Position numbers and translations under genes: made by a program | Source of the DNA: CAZALT01 sp964485515 | GTDB lineage: Bacteria; Actinomycetota; Acidimicrobiia; Acidimicrobiales; Acidimicrobilacustridaceae | Length of the DNA stretch: 31,954 nt | Assembly (NCBI GenBank): GCA_964485515.1 | Contig: CAZALT010000017.1 | Coordinates: 1-31,954, forward strand | Direction of reading: 5' to 3' | In this document: in pieces, positions 15,147-22,004 of the stretch | How positions within the stretch are numbered: the stretch's first letter is position 1 | Layout of the letters: every line of letters starts with the position of its first letter | Notes under the pieces: generated by a model | What the model saw: only the letters and a program-made list of their open reading frames with translations | What the model was told of the DNA's origin: nothing | Database searches by the model: none

Positions 15147-15941
15147 TCAGCCACCCGCCGGTTCGACGTAGTCGAAGATCTCAGTCATGGGCACGACCTT
15201 CGCCGCGACCTCGATCGGCGGTGAGCTTGCGAAGCTCAAGGTCAGCGGAACGGTGTCACCAGGGATGACCTGCCCGTGCAGCCCCTCGAGCATCACGTGC
15301 GCACCACCCGGTTGGAACGAGATCGTCGCATCCCCCGGGATCTCGTAGTCCGCTTCGTGCGTCATGAGCGAGTAGCCATCACCGGACTCCGTGTTGTGCA
15401 ACGTCGCCTCGTCGGCCTCCGACGACGACACCCCGACGAGATCGTCGGGGCCACCAGCGTTCTTCAACGACACGTAAACCGATGCCATCGACCCGTCAGG
15501 GGTGACCGTCGCGAACGCCGACGCCAGCGAAACGTCTGCCGCCGCCGGTGCCGAACCCGTCACGCGGAGACCGATCATGGCGATCACGAGCACGGCCGCC
15601 GCGGCCGAAGCGGTCAGCGCCACCAACCGACGCGCCGTCCTCAAACTCGGCACACCCGTCCCGCCCGCCCGATCCGACGCACGACCCAGGGCCGGCAACG
15701 CATCCGCGTCCTTCACGTCGGCGAACACACGAGCAGCCAGGTCGGGGATCGACTCCGCCGGACGAACCCGCGTCGACCGGTGCATCACCTCGACCGTGGC
15801 CGCGAACGATCGACACGAGTCGCACGCGGCCAGGTGGCCGTCAAGGTCCTCAGCCCCTGCTGGCATCGCCTCACCATCGAGGGCCGCCGAGATCGCCTCA
15901 CGCCACAACGCACAACTCGGGGCGGGAGGTTCGGGCGGCAC
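15147..15941 (-). CDS. Anti-sigma factor fused to a PCu(A)C copper-binding domain
   Basis: A 264-residue protein, GTG 15941 with AAAGGA nine bases upstream. Residues 10-43 form a zinc anti-sigma motif: Cys10, then His36-x3-Cys40-x2-Cys43. A single membrane helix lies at about 106-124. The outer domain (135-255) carries the full PCu(A)C signature H-x10-M-x21-H-x-M as His182, Met193, His215 and Met217. PCu(A)C proteins are periplasmic Cu(I) chaperones. ZAS domains hold ECF sigma factors at the membrane. The fusion therefore reads as a copper-sensing anti-sigma factor for the convergent sigma gene. Partnership and signal direction are inferred. No separate signal peptide exists, so the cytoplasmic ZAS / external PCu(A)C topology is natural. 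Confidence 0.85.
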   Translation of the reverse strand: MPPEPPAPSCALWREAISAALDGEAMPAGAEDLDGHLAACDSCRSFAATVEVMHRSTRVRPAESIPDLAARVFADVKDADALPALGRASDRAGGTGVPSLRTARRLVALTASAAAAVLVIAMIGLRVTGSAPAAADVSLASAFATVTPDGSMASVYVSLKNAGGPDDLVGVSSSEADEATLHNTESGDGYSLMTHEADYEIPGDATISFQPGGAHVMLEGLHGQVIPGDTVPLTLSFASSPPIEVAAKVVPMTEIFDYVEPAGG

Positions 15942-15995
15942 AGGATCACATCCTTTCGGGCGGGCGATCGACCCGTCGACGGGAGATCGTGGTCA

Positions 15996-16023
15996 CGGTC
16001 GTCTCGCACGCCAGAGAAGTTCC
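15996..16023 (-). promoter_or_regulatory. ECF-type promoter of the anti-sigma/PCu(A)C gene
   Basis: On the minus strand GGAACT (16023-16018), 16 bases, CGACCG (16001-15996). Unlike the other two copies it leaves a leader of about 48 bases with a Shine-Dalgarno sequence before GTG 15941. It predicts negative feedback: the sigma factor induces its own inhibitor. Confidence 0.62.
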
Positions 16024-16114
16024 GCGGACTTCGCCGCCACGCGCCCGACGGGCGGGCGGAGTCGAGCAACAGCCTTGACCGCTGCACAACGGGACGCCAC
16101 TACCGCTTGGAAGA

Positions 16115-16136
16115 CCGAGTCCGCGAGGAGTCCGCG
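16115..16136. repeat. Candidate integrase arm-type site, right end
   Basis: An exact 22-base copy of 5522-5543 in the same orientation, with two GAGTCCGCG units. Here it is non-coding. It lies about 117 bases inside the glnA-proximal att-like core. On the minus strand it could also be read as FADSSRTR, like an integrase C-terminus, so a remnant of another integrase gene is an alternative. Confidence 0.5.
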
Positions 16137-16196
16137 AAATCCTGAGAACAGGGGCGGATCGACCGGGACGGACTGGTACGCCCCGGACGGGTGTTT

Positions 16197-16234
16197 CCGC
16201 AGGTCAGAGGTACTAAAGGGCCCCTGACCTGCGG
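16197..16234. repeat. 11-base inverted repeat downstream of glnA
   Basis: CCGCAGGTCAG (16197-16207) and CTGACCTGCGG (16224-16234), perfectly inverted with a 16-base loop. It lies 19 bases past the glnA stop. It may terminate glnA, or, because its left arm recurs near 5437-5446, be part of the recombination site. Confidence 0.5.
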
Positions 16235-16252
16235 AGCGACAAACCCCGGCCG

Positions 16253-16265
16253 TCAGATGTCGTAG
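16253..16265. repeat. att-like repeat at the glnA 3' end
   Basis: TCAGATGTCGTAG covers the last codons and stop of glnA and equals 5460-5472. If it is the recombination core, insertion leaves glnA intact, as is usual for elements that target the 3' end of an essential gene. Confidence 0.5.
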
Positions 16266-17677
16266 TAGAGGGCGAACTCGTAGGGGTGGGGGCGCAGGCG
16301 GATGGCGTCGATCTCGTTGATGCGCTTGTAGGCGATCCAGGTGTCGATGAGGTCCTGGGTGAACACGCCGCCGACCTTGAGGAAGTCCTGGTCGGCTTCG
16401 AGCGCCTTGAGCGCGTCGTCGAGGCTGGCCGGAACCTGCGGCACCTGGGCGAGCTGCTCGGGAGGGAGGTCGTAGAGGTCCTTGTCGACCGGGTCGGGCG
16501 GCTCGATGCGGTTCTGGATGCCGTCGAGGCCGGCCAGCATCATCGCCGAGAAGGCGAGGTACGGGTTGGCCGTGCTGTCAGGGCAACGGAACTCGAGGCG
16601 CTTGGCCTTGGGGCTCTGCGAGATGAGCGGGATGCGCAGCGCGGCCGAGCGGTTGCGCTGGCTGTACACGAGGTTGACCGGGGCCTCGTAGCCCGGCACC
16701 AGGCGCTTGTAGCTGTTGGTCGTCGGGTTGGTGAACGCGATGACCGCGTCGGCGTGGGCCAGCAGACCGCCGATGTACCAACGGGCCAGATCGGACAGGC
16801 CGGCGTAGCCCGTCTCGCTGTAGAAGAGCGGCTCGCCACCCTTCCAGAGCGACTGGTGGGTGTGCATGCCCGACCCGTTGTCCTCGAACAGCGGCTTGGG
16901 CATGAAGGTGAGGCTCTTGCCCGCCTGCCACGCCACGCCCTTGAGGATGTACTTGAACGTCATGAGCTGATCGGCCTGGTCGAGCAACGTGGAGAACAAG
17001 ATGCCGATCTCGCCCTGGCCGCCGCTGGCCACCTCGTGGTGGTGCAGCTCGGTCTCGATGCCCACGTCGTGCAGCGCGACCGACATGTCCGAGCGCATGT
17101 CCTGGAAGTGGTCGGTGGGCGGCACGGGGAAGTAGCCCTGCTTGGTGCGCGGCTTGTAGCCCAAGTTCGGGCCCTCATCGGTGCCGGTGTTCCACTGTCC
17201 CTCGACCGAGTCGACCGAGTAGAAGGACTCGTTGGCCGTCGTGCCGTACTGCACGTTGTCGAAGACGAAGAACTCGGACTCGGGACCGAAGTAGGCGGTG
17301 TCGGCGATCCCCGTGGACTTGAGGTAGGCCTCGGCCTTCTTCGCGACGTAGCGCGGGTCGCGGCTGTAGCTCTCACCCGTGACGGGGTCGTTGACGAAGC
17401 AGTGGACGATCGCCGTCTTGCGCTTCATGAAGGGGTCGATGTAGCAGACGTTGGAGTCGGCCACGAGGACCATGTCGGACTCCTGGATCTGCTGGAACCC
17501 GCGGATGGACGAGCCGTCGAAGCCGTGGCCATCGGTGAAGTGGCTCTCGTCGAGGAGCTTGGCGGGGATGGTCACGTGCTGCATCACGCCAGGCAGATCC
17601 GAGAAGCGGAAGTCGACGAACTCGCACTCCTCGTCGGCGACGTAGGCCAAGACCTCGTCAGGGGTTCGTTCTTGCAC
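16253..17677 (-). CDS. glnA: Glutamine synthetase type I-beta
   Basis: A 474-residue protein that makes glutamine from glutamate, ammonia and ATP in the cytoplasm. GTG 17677 was chosen because GAGGAG is well spaced before it and the typical N-terminus (TPDEVLAYV ... FVDFRFSDLPGV) starts there. In-frame starts upstream add unconserved residues. Hallmarks are HGFDGSSIRGF, the metal site ESEFF, NGSGMHTH, NPTTNSYKRLVPGYEAP and RNRSAALRIP. DLYDLPPEQ supplies the Tyr that is adenylylated in GSI-beta enzymes, so GlnE-type control is likely. The extreme 3' end appears to be the integration site of the neighbouring element. Direct repeats at 17770-17789 lie upstream. Confidence 0.96.
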   Translation of the reverse strand: MQERTPDEVLAYVADEECEFVDFRFSDLPGVMQHVTIPAKLLDESHFTDGHGFDGSSIRGFQQIQESDMVLVADSNVCYIDPFMKRKTAIVHCFVNDPVTGESYSRDPRYVAKKAEAYLKSTGIADTAYFGPESEFFVFDNVQYGTTANESFYSVDSVEGQWNTGTDEGPNLGYKPRTKQGYFPVPPTDHFQDMRSDMSVALHDVGIETELHHHEVASGGQGEIGILFSTLLDQADQLMTFKYILKGVAWQAGKSLTFMPKPLFEDNGSGMHTHQSLWKGGEPLFYSETGYAGLSDLARWYIGGLLAHADAVIAFTNPTTNSYKRLVPGYEAPVNLVYSQRNRSAALRIPLISQSPKAKRLEFRCPDSTANPYLAFSAMMLAGLDGIQNRIEPPDPVDKDLYDLPPEQLAQVPQVPASLDDALKALEADQDFLKVGGVFTQDLIDTWIAYKRINEIDAIRLRPHPYEFALYYDI

Positions 17678-17769
17678 GGTGGCTCCTCGGGTCAGCGTCT
17701 TCACGGTCACGACGTGTCGTGTTGGACCTTACGATCTCCGGCATGCGCCTGCCCAAGAGCCCCGGTGAG

Positions 17770-17789
17770 CTGACGGCAATCTGACGGCA
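17770..17789. promoter_or_regulatory. 11-base-spaced direct repeat upstream of glnA
   Basis: CTGACGGCA at 17770-17778 and 17781-17789, an exact 11-base period, about 95 bases upstream of the glnA start. OmpR-family regulators such as GlnR or PhoP bind tandem half-sites with this period. Which protein binds cannot be told from sequence. Confidence 0.4.
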
Positions 17790-17849
17790 GGCTTCCGCCG
17801 GAAGCACACCCGCGGCGAGCCATCGGGGCGACGGCAACCCTTGGACGCA

Positions 17850-17882
17850 GCGTGGCCGGCGCCCACCCGGCACCGGCCACGC
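17850..17882 (-). terminator. Hairpin after glnII
   Basis: GCGTGGCCGG (17850-17859) and CCGGCCACGC (17873-17882) form a perfect 10-base stem with a 13-base loop, 58 bases past the glnII stop. There is no strong T-tract, as is common in high-GC actinobacteria. Confidence 0.5.
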
Positions 17883-17940
17883 TCATGACGCTGATCGATT
17901 GTGATGCCGGCTCACCAACGAACCGGCTCCGATGACAGGA

Positions 17941-18960
17941 TCAGACCAGGCCCTTCTCCTCGAGCGCCGAGCAGCAGGTCTCGACCATGAGGCGGGTCAC
18001 GACATACGGATCCATGTTGGCGTTGGGACGGCGGTCTTCGATCCAGCCCTTCTGATCGCGGCCCGTCTGCCACGGGATGCGGATCGACGAACCTCGATCG
18101 GACACGCCGTAGGAGAAGTCGGTGAAGTGGGCGGTCTCGTGGGCGCCGGTGAGGCGATCGGCGATGCCGATGCCGTAGCCCTCGATGTGCGCCTCCGGCT
18201 TGCCCTCGGCACCGAGTGCCTCGCACGCCGCGATGATGGCGTCCCAGTTCTCGCGCATGGCCTTGGTGGAGAAGTTGGTGTGGGCGCCGGCGCCGTTCCA
18301 GTCACCCTTGATGGGCTTGGGCTCGAGGGTGGCCCGGACGTTGAAGTCCTCGGCGATGCGATAGAGCAACCAGCGACCGATCCAGATCTGGTCGGAGACG
18401 AGCAGCGGCGGGATCGGGCCGATCTGGAACTCCCACTGGCCCATCATCACCTCGGCGTTGGTGCCTTCGATGCTGAGGCCGGCGTCGATGCACGCCTGCG
18501 TGTGCTTCTCGACGATCGGGCGACCGACGATCTCGGGCGAACCGACACCGCAGTAGTACGGGCCCTGCGGCGCGGGGAAGCCCGACATCGGCCAACCGAG
18601 GGGGTAGCCGTCCTTGAGGAAGGTGTACTCCTGCTCGATGCCGAAGATCGGCTCCTGGGCCCCGTACTTCTCCACGGCCTCGGCCAGCAGACGACGGGTG
18701 TTGGAGGGGTGGGGCGTGCCATCGACGAGGTAGACCTCGCACATGACGAGCACGTTCTCGCCTCCGCGGATGGGATCCCGCACGACGTAGACGGGCTCGA
18801 GCACGCAGTCGGAATTGTCGCCGGGGGCCTGGTTGGTCGACGAGCCGTCGAAGCCCCACGTCCCCGGCTCCTTGCCGTCGGCCAGGATGCGCGTCTTGCA
18901 GCGCATGAGCGGGGTCGGCTCGGTGCCGTCGATCCAGATGTATTCGGCTTGATAGGTCAA
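17941..18960 (-). CDS. glnII: Glutamine synthetase type II (eukaryotic-like)
   Basis: A 339-residue GSII enzyme, the short form found in some actinobacteria and rhizobia and not adenylylated. TTG 18960 is the start: AGGAG is six bases upstream and IWIDG follows. Hallmarks are WGFDGSSTNQA, FGIEQEYTF, NAEVMMGQWEFQ, GAGAHTNFST and DRGSSIRIP. It converges on nothing and is divergent from the GlnA2-like gene, sharing a 181-base promoter region with an 11-base-spaced GTGAACGG repeat. GSII is usually induced under nitrogen limitation. Together with glnA it gives the cell two true glutamine synthetases. Confidence 0.95.
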   Translation of the reverse strand: MTYQAEYIWIDGTEPTPLMRCKTRILADGKEPGTWGFDGSSTNQAPGDNSDCVLEPVYVVRDPIRGGENVLVMCEVYLVDGTPHPSNTRRLLAEAVEKYGAQEPIFGIEQEYTFLKDGYPLGWPMSGFPAPQGPYYCGVGSPEIVGRPIVEKHTQACIDAGLSIEGTNAEVMMGQWEFQIGPIPPLLVSDQIWIGRWLLYRIAEDFNVRATLEPKPIKGDWNGAGAHTNFSTKAMRENWDAIIAACEALGAEGKPEAHIEGYGIGIADRLTGAHETAHFTDFSYGVSDRGSSIRIPWQTGRDQKGWIEDRRPNANMDPYVVTRLMVETCCSALEEKGLV

Positions 18961-19051
18961 CGCGGACTCCTACAGGTGACAGTTGCGTGCGGGAGCACGC
19001 TGGGCTGCGGGTCAGCCAAGCAGCGACGGTTTTCGCTTCTGTTGCCCAAAT

Positions 19052-19070
19052 GTGAACGGTCCGTGAACGG
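19052..19070. promoter_or_regulatory. GTGAACGG direct repeat between glnII and the glnA2-like gene
   Basis: GTGAACGG at 19052-19059 and 19063-19070, spaced 11 bases. On the minus strand it reads GTTCACGGACCGTTCAC. That resembles a PHO box of Streptomyces (11-base GTTCACC-type repeats) and also the spacing of GlnR sites. It lies about 92 bases upstream of glnII and 72 upstream of the other gene. Confidence 0.45.
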
Positions 19071-19141
19071 GCACGTTCTCGGTGTCTTGCAGGGGTTTCG
19101 CGATGGGAACGATTCCCCGCCCGGGGTGTAGACAGGTGCGC

Positions 19142-20476
19142 ATGGAACGACAGCAGGACTACGTGCTGCGCACCGTCGAAGAACGCGGTGTGCGCCTGAT
19201 CCGCCTCTGGTTCACCGACGTGCTCGGTCAGCTGAAGTCAGTAGCCATCTCACCTGCCGAGCTTGAGAACGCGTTCGAAGAGGGCATGCACTTCGACGGT
19301 TCGGCCATCGACGGCTTCAGCCGGGTGCAGGAGAGCGACGTGCTCGCCCGTCCCGACCCCAACACCTTTGAGATGCTCCCGTGGGGCGACCGCGACGACG
19401 TGTCGGCCCGCATGTTCTGCGACATCTTGAGCCACGACGGCGAGCCGTTCACAGGCGACCCCCGCCAGGTGCTCAAGCGCAACCTCGATCGGGCCCACGA
19501 CAAGGGCTTCTCGTTCATGGTCGCTCCCGAGATGGAGTTCTTCTACTTCGCCAACGGCGATCCGAAGCAGACCCCCCAGCCCCTCGACACCGGGTCCTAC
19601 TTCGACCTCACCACCACCGATGCGGCCAGCGACCTGCGCAAGCGCACCATCCAGGTCCTCGAGAACATGGGCATCCCGGTCGAGTACTCGTTCCACGAGG
19701 ATGCACCGAGCCAGCACGAGATCGACCTCCGCTACGCCGACGCGCTCTCGATGGCCGACAACGTCATGACCTTCCGACTCGTCGTGCGCGAGATCGCGCT
19801 CGAGCAGGGCGCCTACGCCACGTTCATGCCCAAGCCGCTCTCGGGCGTGCAGGGATCGGGCATGCACACGCACATGTCGCTCTTCGAGGGAGACATCAAC
19901 GCCTTCCACGAGGAGGGCGACGAGTACGGCCTGTCCAAGGTCGCCCGTGGCTTCATCGCCGGGCTCTTGCACCATGCACCCGAGCTCACCGCCATCACCA
20001 ACCAGGTCGTCAACAGCTACAAGCGACTCATCGCGGGCTACGAGGCCCCCGTGTACGTCACGTGGGCTCGCAACAACCGCTCGGCGCTGGTTCGAGTTCC
20101 GGTCACCAAGTCGGGCAAGCAGAGCTCGACTCGCATCGAGTACCGGGCACCCGATCCGGCGTGCAACCCGTACCTGGCCTACTCGGTCATGCTCGCCGCC
20201 GGCCTCAAGGGCATCGAGGAAGGCTACGACCTTCCCCCCGAGGCCGCGGCCAACATCTTCGAGCTCACGCCCGAGGAACGTGCGGCCGAAGGCATGCGCC
20301 CGCTGCCGCAGTCGCTGTCCGATGCGCTCGACGCCATGGAGAAGTCCGAGCTCGTCGCCGACGCGCTGGGCGAGCACATCTTCGAGTGGTTCCTGCGCAA
20401 CAAGCGTTCCGAGTGGTTCGACTACAAGTCGCAGGTCACCCAGTTCGAGCTCGACCGCTACCTCCCGAACCTCTAG
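19142..20476 (+). CDS. Glutamine synthetase type I-alpha / GlnA2-like
   Basis: A 444-residue GSI-family enzyme with ATG 19142 and AGGTG five bases upstream. It has HFDGSAIDGF, EMEFFYF, GSGMHTHMSL, NSYKRLIAGYEAP and NNRSALVRVP. The adenylylation position reads NIFELTPEE, with Phe in place of Tyr, so it cannot be adenylylated there. The length matches mycobacterial GlnA2. In Streptomyces some GlnA2/GlnA3-type proteins are gamma-glutamylpolyamine synthetases rather than glutamine synthetases, so the substrate is not certain. The GlnR-like regulator gene follows 61 bases downstream and is probably in the same operon. Confidence 0.9.
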   Translation: MERQQDYVLRTVEERGVRLIRLWFTDVLGQLKSVAISPAELENAFEEGMHFDGSAIDGFSRVQESDVLARPDPNTFEMLPWGDRDDVSARMFCDILSHDGEPFTGDPRQVLKRNLDRAHDKGFSFMVAPEMEFFYFANGDPKQTPQPLDTGSYFDLTTTDAASDLRKRTIQVLENMGIPVEYSFHEDAPSQHEIDLRYADALSMADNVMTFRLVVREIALEQGAYATFMPKPLSGVQGSGMHTHMSLFEGDINAFHEEGDEYGLSKVARGFIAGLLHHAPELTAITNQVVNSYKRLIAGYEAPVYVTWARNNRSALVRVPVTKSGKQSSTRIEYRAPDPACNPYLAYSVMLAAGLKGIEEGYDLPPEAAANIFELTPEERAAEGMRPLPQSLSDALDAMEKSELVADALGEHIFEWFLRNKRSEWFDYKSQVTQFELDRYLPNL

Positions 20477-20510
20477 GCCGAACCTCCAGGCCGAACCTCC
20501 AGGCCGAACC
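20475..20510 (+). repeat. 13-base tandem repeat in the glnA2-regulator gap
   Basis: AGGCCGAACCTCC at 20475-20487 and 20488-20500, then AGGCCGAACC at 20501-20510. A degenerate earlier unit (CCCGAACCTCT) lies in the last codons of the glnA2-like gene. This suggests repeat expansion from the 3' end of the gene. Confidence 0.75.
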
Positions 20511-20537
20511 TGTTCAAGGACCGAACGTAGGACCGCG

Positions 20538-21218
20538 ATGGAACCGCTCCTGATCTTCCCCGACCCGGCGCCACCGGAGCTCGCCCAAGCCCTCGACCTG
20601 GCCGGCTACCCCTGGAAGTCGATCAGCGACGAAGCTGCCATCACCGCGTCCGAACCCGATGACGGCTGGGCCGGCGCCATCGTCTGCGCCGAGACCGACG
20701 GCGAGGCGGCGTTCGCCATCTGCCGGTCACTGCGCAAGCGCGACCTCCCGCTCGAGCCGCTCCTGCTCCTCGTCAACGGCACGCAGCTCGGCGACCTCGA
20801 GCTGCGCGACGACCTCTTCGACGACTTCTGCCTCGCGCCGTTCCATCCCCGTGAGCTCGAGGCGCGCCTCAAGCACCTCTTCTGGCGCACCGGGCGCGGC
20901 ACCCGCCCCGAGCTCATCGAGTACGGCGAGCTCGTACTCAACCTCGAGACCTATCAGGCTGCCATCACCGGCGCACCGCTCGACCTGACGTACATGGAGT
21001 ACGAGTTGCTGAAGTTCCTGGCGTCGCACCCCGGCAAGGTGTTCACCCGCGAGACGTTGCTCTCACGGGTGTGGGGCTACGAGTACTACGGCGGGGCGCG
21101 CACGGTCGACGTCCACGTCCGGCGGTTGCGCGCCAAGCTCGGCGAGGAGCACGCCAACCTCATCCAGACCGTTCGGTCGGTGGGATATCGCTTCGGTCAG
21201 TCGCGCTGGGGGCTCTGA
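20538..21218 (+). CDS. glnR: GlnR-like OmpR-family response regulator
   Basis: A 226-residue regulator. The first 110 residues form a degenerate receiver domain without a clear phosphorylation Asp pocket, as in orphan actinobacterial GlnR. Residues 128-222 are a winged-helix effector domain (LDLTYMEYELLKFLASHPGKVFTRETLLSRVWG, TVDVHVRRLRAKLG, TVRSVGYRF). Next to three glutamine synthetase genes, a nitrogen-response role is the natural reading, and the 11-base-spaced repeats nearby are candidate targets. Other orphan OmpR regulators (MtrA-like) share the DNA-binding domain, so the GlnR name is probable rather than certain. Confidence 0.72.
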   Translation: MEPLLIFPDPAPPELAQALDLAGYPWKSISDEAAITASEPDDGWAGAIVCAETDGEAAFAICRSLRKRDLPLEPLLLLVNGTQLGDLELRDDLFDDFCLAPFHPRELEARLKHLFWRTGRGTRPELIEYGELVLNLETYQAAITGAPLDLTYMEYELLKFLASHPGKVFTRETLLSRVWGYEYYGGARTVDVHVRRLRAKLGEEHANLIQTVRSVGYRFGQSRWGL

Positions 21219-21275
21219 CTCACAGCCGGCCCGGCCGCCGGGGTCGGGCGCGAGCTGCGTCGTCGGCTCAGGAGT

Positions 21276-21476
21276 TCAGACGCTGCGGACGTCGGCCGCA
21301 GCAGCACCCTTGGGACCGTCGGTGATCTCGAACTGGACGGCCTGTCCCTCTTCGAGCGACTTGTAGCCCTCTCCACTGATGGCGGAGTAGTGGACGAACA
21401 CGTCGGTGCCTCCGTCGTGCTGGATGAAGCCATAGCCCTTCTCGGCGTTGAACCACTTCACGGTGCCGGTCGGCAT
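21276..21476 (-). CDS. Cold-shock domain protein (CspA family)
   Basis: A 66-residue single-domain protein with ATG 21476 and GGAAGG about nine bases upstream. It has GTVKWFNAEKGYGFI (RNP-1-like) and DVFVHYSAI (RNP-2-like), which bind single-stranded RNA and DNA. Longer in-frame extensions upstream are not conserved-looking. Csp genes usually have long structured leaders; the 320 bases upstream are gene-free here. It converges with the GlnR-like gene. Confidence 0.95.
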   Translation of the reverse strand: MPTGTVKWFNAEKGYGFIQHDGGTDVFVHYSAISGEGYKSLEEGQAVQFEITDGPKGAAAADVRSV

Positions 21477-21796
21477 TGTCCGAGCCTTCCTTCTTCTCTG
21501 CTCTTGAAACGAGACGTCGTCGATGACGATGACCGCTGCGGCCATCGCCCACGCCGACGGGGCTCCGCCGGCTGTGGTGATCGCAGAACCTAGCGCCGAG
21601 ATCGCGCCAGGTTCGTGATGGTCGCAACCCACCGACAACCCGTTCTATGAGTCGGAAAATGTCTTGGATCGTCGCGTGCGACCAGGAAGAGGACGACTCC
21701 GATACCTGCTTGGCCCAGCGGAGCGCGCCGGACTCGCGGCAACCAACCCGCGTCCGGCCGGCGGGCGCGACGACCGGCAGATAGCGACGAAGCGAC
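21477..21796. other. Gene-free leader region of the cold-shock gene
   Basis: A 320-base stretch without convincing coding sequence. It probably contains the csp promoter and 5' leader. I see no strong hairpin or repeat in it. Confidence 0.4.
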
Positions 21797-21970
21797 TCAG
21801 CCCAAGTCGAGGAGCTCGGTGCCCTCGTACTCGGCGGCCACCTCGTCCTTGATCACCCAGCCGATGATGCCGGCGATGAGCGTCGAGCTCATGAGGACCG
21901 CGACCGGGATGGCGATCACGAGGACGATGACGATGGCGATGGCTCCGGGCACCGAGCCATCTTCGCCCAC
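21797..21970 (-). CDS. Small membrane protein, unknown function
   Basis: A 57-residue protein with GTG 21970 (a second GTG at 21973 is equally possible). A hydrophobic stretch of about 30 residues (AIAIVIVLVIAIPVAVL then a second part to GWVI) is followed by an acidic tail, KDEVAAEYEGTELL. The strong hydrophobic pattern and codon use support a real gene. No family was recognised. It lies 34 bases past the ridA-like gene on the same strand. Confidence 0.55.
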   Translation of the reverse strand: MGEDGSVPGAIAIVIVLVIAIPVAVLMSSTLIAGIIGWVIKDEVAAEYEGTELLDLG

Positions 21971-22004
21971 CACAGCCCCCGACCGCCAGCACACCGCCCA
22001 GCGA

